Origin: JAATGI01 sp036510675
GTDB taxonomy: Bacteria > Pseudomonadota > Alphaproteobacteria > ATCC43930 > CGMCC-115725
Reading direction: 5' to 3'
DNA length: 35,623 bases
Assembly: GCA_036510675.1 (NCBI GenBank)
Contig: DATCDN010000105.1
Span: 1-35,623 of the forward strand
Made by a program: the position numbers and the translations under genes. How positions within the stretch are numbered: the first letter of the stretch is position 1; each line of letters opens with the position of its first letter. Below are positions 16,698-25,400 of this stretch, piece after piece. The notes under the pieces were generated by a model. That model was not told the origin of the DNA. It worked only from the letters and a program-made list of their open reading frames with translations, and ran no database searches.

Positions 16698-17987
16698 CTA
16701 TTTCTCGGGTTCCGTCAGCGCGGCATAGACCATGTTCGGCAACAGCGCCGCGTAATGCGGGCCCTGGTTCGGCGCCTGGACCATGAACACGACCAGCATG
16801 TCGAGCTTCGGATCGTTCCAGAACTGGGTCCCTGCGGCGCCGCCCCAGAAATAATTGCCGGGGGAACCCGCGATGGTCGCGACGCCCTCGCTGCGCCGCA
16901 CGGCGAAGCCCAGGCCGAAACCGGTGCCGGGACCGGGCAGGTAGAGGTTGGTGCTGGGGCCGATCTTGCCGAGATGGTCGGCGGTCATCAGCTTCACGGT
17001 TTCCGGCGACAGGATGCGGTGGCCATCGAGCTTGCCGCCATAAAGCAGCATTTGCAGGAACCGCGCATAGTCGATAGCCGTGCCTTCCATGCCCTGGCCG
17101 CCGGCTTCCCACTTGCCGGCGATGGTCGGGTTGAACAGCGGAAAGCCGAACACCTTGCTGTCGGTGTCGAGGCCCTGGGCGATGCGTATTTTCTTCGCCG
17201 GGTCGGTGACATAAAAGCCGGTGTCAGTCATGCCCAGCGGGTCGAGAATATTCTCCTTCTCGAAGCGATAGAGCGATTTCCCCGACACCACTTCGACGAC
17301 GCGGCCCAGGACATCCGTGCCGTTGCTGTAATTCCACACGGTGCCCGGCTGAAACGCCAGCGGCAGCTTGGCGATGCGGGTAACGAACTCGGCATTGTCG
17401 TAATCGCCGCCGAAGAGGCCATTGTCGCGATACATCTTGGCGACGGGGTCGCCCCAGAAGCCATAGGTCAGGCCGGCGGTGTGGCGCAGCAAATCCTGGA
17501 TGGTCGGCGGCCGGTTGGGGGCGACCAGCGCGGGGTTGCCGGTATCGCCGCCGACCGCATGGGGGTCGGCCTTGGTCGCGCTCAGCACCTTCACATGGCC
17601 GAATTGCGGCAGATATTTCGCGATCGGGTCGTTGAGGAACAGCTTGCCCTCCTCGACCAGGATCATCGCGGCAACCGAGGTGATGGCCTTGCTCATGGAG
17701 AACAGGCGGAAGATGCCGTCACTGGGCATCGGAATTTTCTTGTCGGGATCGAGCCAGCCGACCGTGTCGAAATAGGCGATCTTGCCATGCCGCGCGATGA
17801 TCAGCGCCGCGCCGGGAATGACATGATGATCGACATCGGCCTTCAGCGTATCGGTGATGCGGGCGAGGCGATCCTTGGAAAAGCCCAGCTCCTCCGGCTC
17901 GGCGTAGCCCAATTCCTGCGCCAAGGCCGAGCCGATGAAGCCCAACACCAGCAACACGCCAAGACCCGCGCGCATCATGTACCGCAT
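16698..17987 (-). CDS. Exported serine hydrolase, beta-lactamase / class C PBP-like
   Basis: Same family as the following gene but exported: residues 1-23 form a signal peptide (GFIGSALA-Q). Motifs: RLFSMSKAITS (SxxK), WNYSNGTD, and late IAGSPGNYFWGGAAGTQFW, where the usual His of HxG is Ala, giving IAGS. 429 residues. Start ATG 17987 is chosen for the signal peptide and the GGGAGGG site just upstream; longer frames upstream run into a repeat. Substrate unknown: periplasmic esterase, D-amino-acid peptidase or beta-lactam hydrolase are all possible. Confidence 0.85.
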   Translation of the reverse strand: MRYMMRAGLGVLLVLGFIGSALAQELGYAEPEELGFSKDRLARITDTLKADVDHHVIPGAALIIARHGKIAYFDTVGWLDPDKKIPMPSDGIFRLFSMSKAITSVAAMILVEEGKLFLNDPIAKYLPQFGHVKVLSATKADPHAVGGDTGNPALVAPNRPPTIQDLLRHTAGLTYGFWGDPVAKMYRDNGLFGGDYDNAEFVTRIAKLPLAFQPGTVWNYSNGTDVLGRVVEVVSGKSLYRFEKENILDPLGMTDTGFYVTDPAKKIRIAQGLDTDSKVFGFPLFNPTIAGKWEAGGQGMEGTAIDYARFLQMLLYGGKLDGHRILSPETVKLMTADHLGKIGPSTNLYLPGPGTGFGLGFAVRRSEGVATIAGSPGNYFWGGAAGTQFWNDPKLDMLVVFMVQAPNQGPHYAALLPNMVYAALTEPEK

Positions 17988-18017
17988 GCCCGACCCTCCC
18001 CTTATTCCCTGACGAGG

Positions 18018-18046
18018 ATTAAGGCACGGTCGTGAAGGGCGTGCAA
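18018..18046 (-). promoter_or_regulatory. Candidate sigma-70-type promoter for the two serine hydrolases
   Basis: On the minus strand, TTGCAC (18046-18041) and CTTAAT (18023-18018) are 17 nt apart. The start of transcription would be near 18011, leaving a leader of about 24 nt before ATG 17987. Found by eye. Confidence 0.4.
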
Positions 18047-18079
18047 TCGGGGGATGGGGATGAACGCCGGTGGCTGTAT

Positions 18080-18199
18080 GCGGCCTTCGAGACGCCGCCT
18101 TGCGGCGGCTCCTCTGGCCGAGGGTTTTCGTTTTTTTAGGCATTCCAAAATTTCCTCATGCTGATGAGGAGCGGCCGCGGGCCGCGTCTCGAAAGCCGC
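18080..18199. repeat. Inverted repeat pair (REPIN-like) in the divergent intergenic region
   Basis: Left arm 18080-18114 and right arm 18166-18199 are imperfect inverted copies sharing the unit GCGG-CTTCGAGACG, then a GC-rich core, then GCTCCTC. Between them is a second hairpin CCTCAT-GCTG-ATGAGG (18154-18169) and a T-rich stretch. The unit resembles the 15319-15449 element (xTCGAx, GC hairpin, AGCTC/GGATGAGG), so both may belong to one repeat family. The remaining intergenic sequence from 17988 to 18310 holds one promoter candidate on each side. Confidence 0.7.
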
Positions 18200-18252
18200 A
18201 CGGCGATTTCCGCTACCATTCCCCCCTGCGACACCCTGCCGCCTGCCATTGT

Positions 18253-18282
18253 TTGACCTGGGGCGATGGGAGGGTCGATAGT
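18253..18282 (+). promoter_or_regulatory. Candidate promoter for the aminotransferase gene
   Basis: TTGACC (18253-18258) and GATAGT (18277-18282) are separated by 18 nt. Transcription would begin about 20 nt before the ATG at 18311. A visual match only. Confidence 0.35.
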
Positions 18283-18310
18283 ACCCGCCGCAACCAACGG
18301 GAATCTGTCC

Positions 18311-19681
18311 ATGCCACGCAGCAATTCGGCGGCGCAACGCGATATCGCCGCCCAGCTTCACCCCTATACCAATCTCGCCAAGCATGAGACCGACGGTCCG
18401 CTGATCATCGCGCGCGGCCAGGGCGTGCATGTCTGGGACGATCAGGGCAAGGAATATATCGAGGGGCTGGCCGGCCTGTGGTGTGTCTCGCTGGGCTATG
18501 GCGAGAAGCGGCTGATCGAGGCCGCGAAGGCGCAGATGGAAAAGCTGGCCTATTACCATCTGTTCAACAGCAAGAGCCACGAGACCGCGATCGAGCTGGC
18601 GGAGCGGATTCTGGCGCTGATGCCGGTGCCGATGTCGAAGGTGTTCTTCAACAACTCCGGATCGGAGGCCAACGATACCGCCATCAAGATCATCTGGTAC
18701 TACAATAATGCGATCGGGCGGCCCAAGAAGAAGAAGCTGATCTCGCGCCAGCAGGGCTATCACGGCGTCACCGTCGCGACCGCCAGCCTGACCGGCCTGC
18801 CGAACAACCACCGCGATTTCGACCTGCCGATCGCCAATATCCTGTTCACCGATTGCCCGCATCATTACCGCTTCGCCAATCCGGGCGAGAGCGAAGAGGA
18901 TTTTTCGACCCGGCTCGCCGCCAATCTCGACGCGCTGATCGAGCGCGAAGGCCCCGACACGGTGGCGGCGTTCTTCGCCGAGCCGGTCATGGGCGCCGGC
19001 GGCGTCATCGTGCCGCCCCGGACCTATTTCGAGAAAATCCAGGCGGTACTGAAAAAACACGACGTGATGCTGGTCGCCGATGAGGTGATCTGCGGGTTCG
19101 GGCGCACCGGCAACATGTTCGGCAGCGAGACCTTCGGCATGAAGCCGGACATCATGACCATGGCGAAGGCGCTGTCGTCGGGCTATGTGCCGATTTCCGC
19201 GACGGTGGTGTCCGAGGCGATCTATCAGGTCCTGAAACAGCAGAGCGTGAAGATCGGCGTATTTGCGCACGGCTTCACCTATTCCGGCCATCCGGTGCCG
19301 GCGGCGGTCGCGGTCGAGACGCTGAAGATTTATGAGGAGCGCGATATTTTATCGCAAATCCGCAAGGTCTCCCCGCGCCTGCAAGACGGGCTGCGGCGCT
19401 TCGCCGCTCACCCGAATGTCGGCGAGGTGCGCGGCGTCGGCCTCATCGCCGGGCTGGAAATGGTTGCCGACAAAAAGACCAAACAGCGCTTCGACGCGAA
19501 GCTCGGCGCTGGTGCGTTGTTAGCCGCGCGGGCGCAGGCAAATGGCTTGATCGTCAGGGTCTTGGGCGGCGATGGTGTTGCGATATGTCCGCCGCTGGTG
19601 ATCAGCGAGGCGGAAATCGACGAGCTGCTGTCGCGTCTCGGCAAGGCGCTCGACGAAACCGCCGAGCGGCTGACGGCGTAA
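18311..19681 (+). CDS. Class III PLP-dependent aminotransferase (omega-transaminase type)
   Basis: Moves amino groups between a distal-amine substrate (for example beta-alanine, GABA, putrescine or a taurine-like amine) and a keto acid. Fold-type I, class III marks: FFNNSGSEANDTAIK (PLP phosphate cup), QQGYHGVTVATASLTG, FFAEPVMGAGGVI, ADEVICGFGRTG with Asp257, and the Schiff-base lysine K286 in TMAKALSSGY. W57 (LAGLWCVSLGYG) marks the omega-transaminase/pyruvate-dependent group. 456 residues. Start ATG 18311 has GGGA upstream. It lies upstream of hemA, but a repeat element and about 190 nt separate them; the exact substrate cannot be told from sequence. Confidence 0.9.
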   Translation: MPRSNSAAQRDIAAQLHPYTNLAKHETDGPLIIARGQGVHVWDDQGKEYIEGLAGLWCVSLGYGEKRLIEAAKAQMEKLAYYHLFNSKSHETAIELAERILALMPVPMSKVFFNNSGSEANDTAIKIIWYYNNAIGRPKKKKLISRQQGYHGVTVATASLTGLPNNHRDFDLPIANILFTDCPHHYRFANPGESEEDFSTRLAANLDALIEREGPDTVAAFFAEPVMGAGGVIVPPRTYFEKIQAVLKKHDVMLVADEVICGFGRTGNMFGSETFGMKPDIMTMAKALSSGYVPISATVVSEAIYQVLKQQSVKIGVFAHGFTYSGHPVPAAVAVETLKIYEERDILSQIRKVSPRLQDGLRRFAAHPNVGEVRGVGLIAGLEMVADKKTKQRFDAKLGAGALLAARAQANGLIVRVLGGDGVAICPPLVISEAEIDELLSRLGKALDETAERLTA

Positions 19682-19754
19682 GGTATTCGAGATGCTTCTT
19701 GGTTGCGTCCGTCCAGTCGGGGAATATGCTTGGCTACAATTCCGCCAAACGGAA

Positions 19755-19822
19755 GCCCCCCTCCCAACCCTCCCCCGCAAGCGGGGGAAGGCGGAAAAAG
19801 CGAAGCTTTTTCGGGTGGGGGC
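19755..19822. repeat. Compound hairpin repeat upstream of hemA
   Basis: An outer pair (GCCCCC near 19755 and GGGGGC near 19817) encloses two perfect hairpins: TCCCCCGC-AA-GCGGGGGA (19771-19788) and GAAAAAGC-GAA-GCTTTTTC (19794-19812). It may end the aminotransferase transcript. Its outer CCTCCC / GGTGGGGG arms recall the livF-livH element. Confidence 0.6.
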
Positions 19823-19867
19823 CAGTCCGAGGGAGATGCGGAGGGCCGGTCAATGGGGCGTGAGCGA

Positions 19868-21073
19868 ATGAATTATCAGCAATTCTTCAAGAGCCGCCTC
19901 GATGCCCTGCGGGCCGAAGGGCGCTATCGCGTGTTTGCCGATCTGGAACGGCACGCCGGCGATTTCCCGCGTGCCTTTCACCACACCATCGGCGCGGATA
20001 TCACGGTCTGGTGCTCCAACGATTATCTCGGCATGGGCCAGCATCCGGCGGTGCTGAAGGCCATGCACGAGGCGATCGACCGCGCCGGCGCCGGCGCCGG
20101 CGGCACCCGCAACATCTCCGGCACGGTGCACGATCATGTGCTGCTGGAGCGGGAATTGTCCGACCTCCACGGCACCGAGGCGGCACTGATCTTCACCTCG
20201 GGCTATGTCGCCAACGAGGCGGCGCTGTCCACCATCGCCGGCCACATGCCGGACTGCATCATCTTTTCGGACGCGCTGAACCACGCCTCGATGATTCAGG
20301 GCATCCGCCACAGCGGCGCCGAGAAACACATCTTCAAGCATAACGACCCGGCCGATCTCGATCGTCTGCTGTCGGCCGCCGATCCGGCGCGGCCCAAGCT
20401 GGTGTGCTTTGAATCCGTCTATTCAATGGATGGCGACATCGCCCCCATCGCCGAGATTTGCGACGTCGCCGACCGTCATGGCGCGATGACCTATCTCGAC
20501 GAGGTGCATGCCGTCGGCCTCTATGGCCCGCGCGGGGGCGGCATCGCCGAGCGCGACGGCGTGATGCATCGCCTGACCATCATCCAAGGCACGCTGGCCA
20601 AGGGCTTCGGCATCGTCGGCGGCTATATCGCCGGCTCCGCCGACATGGTGGATTTCGTCCGCAGCTTCGCCTCGGGCTTTATTTTTTCCAGCGCCATGCC
20701 GCCCGCCGTCGCCGCGGGCGCGCTCGCCAGCATTCGCCATATCAAGGGCGCCGGGGAATTGCGCGAGCGGCATCAGGAACGCGCGGCGCGGCTGAAGCGC
20801 CGGCTGACCGAGGCCGGCCTGCCGGTGATGCCCAGCCAGAGCCACATCGTGCCGGTATTCGTCGGTGATCCGCGCCTGTGCAAAGCCGCCTCGGACGATT
20901 TGCTGGATCGCCACCGCGTCTATGTCCAGCCGATCAATTACCCGACCGTGCCGCGCGGCACGGAACGGCTGCGCTTCACCCCGACGCCCCAGCATAGCGA
21001 CGCCGATATCGAGCATCTCGTCGCCGCGCTGACCGACATCTGGTCGCGGCTGCCGATCCGCCGGGTGGCGTAA
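19868..21073 (+). CDS. hemA: 5-aminolevulinate synthase
   Basis: Condenses glycine and succinyl-CoA to 5-aminolevulinate, the first step of the Shemin (C4) route to heme, typical of alphaproteobacteria and mitochondria. N-terminus MNYQQFFKSRLDALRAEGRY is characteristic. PLP site: DEVHAVGLYG (D211, H214) and Schiff-base K245 in IIQGTLAKGFGIVGGYI; glycine-rich GAGAGGTRNISGT at 74-86. The 401 residues match. Start ATG 19868 follows GGGGCGTGAGCGA; ATG 19853 would add five residues. A winged-helix-like gene follows 46 nt later. Confidence 0.96.
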   Translation: MNYQQFFKSRLDALRAEGRYRVFADLERHAGDFPRAFHHTIGADITVWCSNDYLGMGQHPAVLKAMHEAIDRAGAGAGGTRNISGTVHDHVLLERELSDLHGTEAALIFTSGYVANEAALSTIAGHMPDCIIFSDALNHASMIQGIRHSGAEKHIFKHNDPADLDRLLSAADPARPKLVCFESVYSMDGDIAPIAEICDVADRHGAMTYLDEVHAVGLYGPRGGGIAERDGVMHRLTIIQGTLAKGFGIVGGYIAGSADMVDFVRSFASGFIFSSAMPPAVAAGALASIRHIKGAGELRERHQERAARLKRRLTEAGLPVMPSQSHIVPVFVGDPRLCKAASDDLLDRHRVYVQPINYPTVPRGTERLRFTPTPQHSDADIEHLVAALTDIWSRLPIRRVA

Positions 21074-21119
21074 GGAAACTAGCCCGCCGCTCGGGCCAAA
21101 CGGTGCTACACTAGCGGTC

Positions 21120-21638
21120 ATGTTCAAGGATCAGTCGCTGTTGCCCGCCGAAGCCGTCCGTCTGGCGGCGCTCGGCCTGCTGGCGGATGGGCCGCGCCGC
21201 TACGGCGATCTCGCGATGGAAATCCGCCATTTCATCGGCCTCGCGGTTGGCCCCTCGCTCGATCTGATGGGCTCGTCGATCGAACTGTTGCGCTATGAGG
21301 GGCTGGCCGAGGCGCAAGACGGCGCCGGCGCCCACGACAATGCGATGCTGGCGCTAACTCCGGCGGGCGAGGCGGCGCTGGCGATATTGCTGCAGGCGCC
21401 CTTGCGGACACCCGGCACCGATGCCGGCCGGCTGGCGCTGTTACTGAAGCTGCGCTTTTTTCATCACCTCGCCGCGCCTGAGCAAGCAGCGCAGCGGCGC
21501 CAGATCGCCGAGGCGCTGGCGGCGGAATTGCTTCGGCTCGAGGATTTGCGGCTTCATGCCGCCTCGGCGCCGGCGCTGACTGCGTGGCTCGACCGCGACA
21601 TCGCCGATTTGCGCGGCCGGATCGAGCAATTTCCATAA
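21120..21638 (+). CDS. Hypothetical protein with PadR-like winged-helix region
   Basis: 172 residues, not assigned to a named family with confidence. The N-terminal half looks like a winged helix-turn-helix of PadR type: LAALGLLADGPRRYGDLAMEI, then LDLMGSSIELLRYEGLAEA, then LALTPAGEAAL. The second half is Leu/Ala-rich helix (EQAAQRRQIAEALAAELLRLE), like the dimerising coil of PadR/Vir regulators. It is probably a DNA-binding regulator, perhaps controlling its neighbours hemA or bpt, but a structural role is not excluded. A -10-like TACACT lies only 7 nt before the ATG (21108-21113), which would give a nearly leaderless message. Confidence 0.65.
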   Translation: MFKDQSLLPAEAVRLAALGLLADGPRRYGDLAMEIRHFIGLAVGPSLDLMGSSIELLRYEGLAEAQDGAGAHDNAMLALTPAGEAALAILLQAPLRTPGTDAGRLALLLKLRFFHHLAAPEQAAQRRQIAEALAAELLRLEDLRLHAASAPALTAWLDRDIADLRGRIEQFP

Positions 21639-21663
21639 TCGGAGTCCGACGGGGACGCGGCCG

Positions 21664-22449
21664 ATGGATGGCACGGGATCGGGAGACAACCGCAAAACGG
21701 GACGCGACGCCGTTGCCCGCGAGGAACGCGAGGCTAAATCCGCGGTCGCGCCGCTGCAATTTTATCGCACCGCCTCGCTGCCCTGCCCCTATATCGAGGG
21801 GCGGACCGAACGCAAGCTGGTGACGGAACTCGTCGGGCGCGATGGTATCGGCTTCTACAATGAATTATCGCGCGGCGGCTTCCGGCGCAGCCATCACCTC
21901 GCCTATCGTCCCGCCTGCGCCGGCTGCAATGCCTGCATCCCGGTGCGGATCGTTGTTCCCGATTTCGCGCCCGGCCGGTCGCTGCGCCGCGTCGCTCAAC
22001 GCAACGCCGATTTGCGGGTCGACATGGGCGCGACCAAGGCCAGCATTGACCAGTTCCGCATGTTCATGCGCTATCAGCGCTCGCGCCATCATGACAGCGA
22101 AATGGCGTCGATGACCTATGGCGATTATCGCGCCATGATCGAGGACAGCCCGGTCGAGAGCCGCCTCATCGATATGCATGGTCCCGATGGCGCGATCCTC
22201 GGCGCGTGCCTCGTCGACCTTCTCGATGACGGGGTGTCGGCGGTCTATAGCTTCTATGACCTCGATGAGGCGAAGCGCAGCCTCGGATCCTATCTCATTC
22301 TGGCGCTGATCGCGGAAACCCGGCGGCTGCACCTGCCCTATCTTTATCTCGGCTATTGGATCGGCGAGAGCCCCAAAATGGCCTATAAATCGCGCTTTCG
22401 CCCGCTGGAAGGATTGAGCGCCCAGGGCTGGACGCTCATCGATCCTTAA
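21664..22449 (+). CDS. bpt: Aspartate/glutamate leucyltransferase (Bpt/Ate family)
   Basis: Transfers Leu (Bpt) or Arg (Ate-type) from aminoacyl-tRNA to N-terminal Asp/Glu of proteins, making N-degrons for ClpAP. Conserved parts: LQFYRTASLPCPYIEGRTERK with C41, and a CxxCxxC-like CAGCNACIPVRI (C85, C88, C91), a probable metal or redox site known in ATE1 proteins. The second half shows the GNAT-like core (SAVYSFYDLDEAKRSLGSYLIL, YLYLGYWIGESPKMAYKSRF). 261 residues including a polar N-terminal extension of about 25. Start ATG 21664 is taken as the only good start before the core. Confidence 0.93.
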   Translation: MDGTGSGDNRKTGRDAVAREEREAKSAVAPLQFYRTASLPCPYIEGRTERKLVTELVGRDGIGFYNELSRGGFRRSHHLAYRPACAGCNACIPVRIVVPDFAPGRSLRRVAQRNADLRVDMGATKASIDQFRMFMRYQRSRHHDSEMASMTYGDYRAMIEDSPVESRLIDMHGPDGAILGACLVDLLDDGVSAVYSFYDLDEAKRSLGSYLILALIAETRRLHLPYLYLGYWIGESPKMAYKSRFRPLEGLSAQGWTLIDP

Positions 22450-22451
22450 AC

Positions 22452-25400
22452 TTAGGCCGCCGCCCGGCGTCCCAGCCGCTTCAGGCAGCGATCGATCCAC
22501 AGTCGCGTCAGCTTCTCCTGGACGCCGTTCTGGCCCAGGCGCTGACGCAGGACACTGAAATCGACGCGATCGATCAACTGGTCCTGGTTGAAGCAGGAAA
22601 ACACCACGGTCTCCTCGCCGGTCGCGGGGTCGCGCTGAACCTGCAGGCACTGGGCGCAGATTTCCTTCATCATGCATTGCATCGGCGAATTGATCGACGC
22701 GATACCAACATGATCTGCCCGTAGATAGGGCGCGAGCACGCCATGACGCGCGCGCCCTACCGCCGCCATCATGCCATCGGAGCCGATGGCGATGATGCGG
22801 TCGGCATCATGCAGCCGGATCGGCGCCTCGCCCAATTCGCCCGACGCATAGGCGCGCATCGCCTCGACGATATTGCCGACGAAGCTCTTATCCTGGGGGC
22901 GGTCGGGCGCGAAGCCCGGCGCCTCGTCGCAACACCACACCACGATGTCGGCGGCGCGCTCGATCTCCTCGATCTTGTAGCGGTCCTGCACCTTCTTATA
23001 GCCGGCGAAGTACAGCACCTTGGAGCCGGCCTCGCGCAGCGCCTGCCCGATCGAAAACAGCACCGCGTTGCCGAGGCCACCGCCGACCAGCGCCACGGTC
23101 TCATCCGCCGGCGTCTCGGTCGGCGTGCCGGTCGGCCCCATCAGGATCACGCGCTCGCCCGGCACGAGCTGCGCGCAGAGATCGGAAGAGCCGCCCATCT
23201 CCAGAACGATGGTCGAGAGCAGGCCCTTCTCCTTATCGACCCACGCCCCGGTCAGCGCCAGGCCCTCCATGCCAAGCGTGGTGCCGTCGGTGCGCTGGGC
23301 TTGGGTTTCGTAATTTTGCAGCCGATAGAATTGGCCGGGCCGAAAGGCGCGCGCGGCCATCGGTGCCCGCACCACCACCTCGACGATGTTCGAGGTCAGA
23401 CGCTCGACCCGCTCCACCGTCGCGGTCAGCGCATCGCGCATCCGCGCCGCGAGTTCGCTGGGCGCGGGCGCGCGCGGCGGCAGCTTGGCCAACGCGCGGC
23501 TGACCACCGGATAGCCGAGGCGCGCGCCGCCCATCGCCTTCACCACGTTGCCGGAAAAACTCGGATGCAGGTCACCGAAGAAGCTGACCGCGCGGCCATC
23601 CGGGTGGAGGCTCATCAGCACGCGCACTTCGGCGGGCTTGGCGACACGCTCCGGCGTCGCGGGATTGCCATTCTCGTCATAGGCCTGGAAGAACCGGCCA
23701 TCCAGTTTCACATGGGTCGGATCCTCACGGCCCAGGACGGTGTTGGGCTGCGTTCCCGCCGCGACCAGAATGGCGCGCGCCGGCAGCGTGACCAGCGATT
23801 TATCGCGGGTCGTAAAACTGATGGAGGCGGCGTGACCGAAGCGATCGACCTCGACGGCCTCGGGCGTCAACCCCTCGGCGAAGCGGATGCCCTCTTCCAT
23901 CGCCTTCGCCACTTCCTCGTGGTTGAGCGTGTAGCTCGGCGCGTCGATCAGGCGGCGGCGATAGGCGATGGTGGCGCCGCCCCAGCGCGTCAGCAGCGCG
24001 GCCAGATTGGGCGAGCGGCCATCGCGTTTGGCCGACGCGCGCTCGTCACGCAGCGCCCGCGCATGGCCGATGAATTCGTCGGCGGTCTCGCTCTCTTCCT
24101 CGGTCCAGCCGGCACGAACCGCCCGCTCACCGCGCTCTGCCGTCAGCGTTTCGTAGCGGGCAAGGAATTTCTCGACCTGCACGGGATAGTAGGCCAGCGA
24201 TTCCGTCGTGGTATCGATCGCCGTGAGGCCGCCGCCGATCACCACGATCGGCAATCGGATCGACAAATTGGCGACGCTGTCGGTCTTGGCGGCGCCGGTC
24301 AATTGCAGCGCCATCAGGAAATCCGACGCCTGGCGCACGCCGCGCGCCAAGCCGTTTTTCATCGGGATGACGGTCGGCCGGCCAGCGCCCGCGCACAGCG
24401 CGATGTGATCGAAGCCAAGCGCGAACGCCTCCTCGATGCCCAGCGTGCCGCCGAAACGCACGCCGCCGAACATCGAGAATTCGGCGCGCCGCTCGAGCAG
24501 CAAGCGCACCAGCTTCAGGAAATTCTTGTCCCAGCGCACGGTGATGCCGTATTCGGCGACGCCGCCGAAACCGGCCATTACGCGGTCGTCGAGGTCTTCG
24601 ACCAATTCGCTGAGATCGCGGACCGGCTTGAAATCGTGCCGCTCGCCATAGGCATCGACGCCCGACACGACGGGATCGAGCGGCTCGATCTTTAACCCAT
24701 CGACCGCGATGACGGTGTGGCCGTCATTCATCAGATGATGCGCCAGCGTGAAACCGGCGGGCCCCAATCCGACCACCAGTACCTTATAGCCGCTCGCCGG
24801 CTTCGGCAGCGGCCGGCGCAGATCGAGCGGATTCCAGCGCGTCAGCAGCCCATAAATCTCAAAACCCCAAGGCAGCGACAGCACGTCCTTCAGGTTCCGC
24901 GTCTCGACCTGCGGAATATCGACCGGCTCCTGCTTCTGGTAGATGCAGGCTTTCATGCAATCGTTGCAAATGCGGTGGCCGGTGGCCGCCACCATTGGAT
25001 TGTCGATCGTCACGATCGCCAGCGCGCCGATGGCATTGCCACCGGCCTTCACGAGGTTCATCTCGGAGATTTTTTGTTCGAGCGGACAGCCCGCCAGCGT
25101 CACCCCGAACACGCTTTTCTGAAAAGCGCCGGTCTTACGATCCTTCAGCCCGCGGGAACAGGAATCCTTGCCCTGATTGTGGCACCAAATGCAGTAATTG
25201 GCTTGGTCGAGCGCGCCCTTCAGATCGGTGCCCGGATCGGTCAGGGCGAAGCCTTCGCGAAAGCGATGGTGCGAGTCCGGCAGGCGCAGCATCGCGACGC
25301 CATGCTCGACGGTGGTCTCGACCGGCACCAGATGCTCCATGTCGAGCCGATGCGGCACCTTGAACAGAACGCCGGCATGATGTTTCTCGTGGCCCGCCGG

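Noticed and set aside
15458..17987. Antibiotic resistance genes
   Set aside because: The class C beta-lactamase fold is shared by many esterases and peptidases, so resistance cannot be claimed.
16686..18035. 449-codon open frame on the plus strand
   Set aside because: Mirror of the exported serine hydrolase; no ribosome site and no recognisable motif.
22743..24695. 650-codon open frame on the plus strand
   Set aside because: It lies entirely opposite the well supported flavoprotein gene. The product is rich in Arg, His and Ala without motifs, typical of antisense frames in high-GC DNA.
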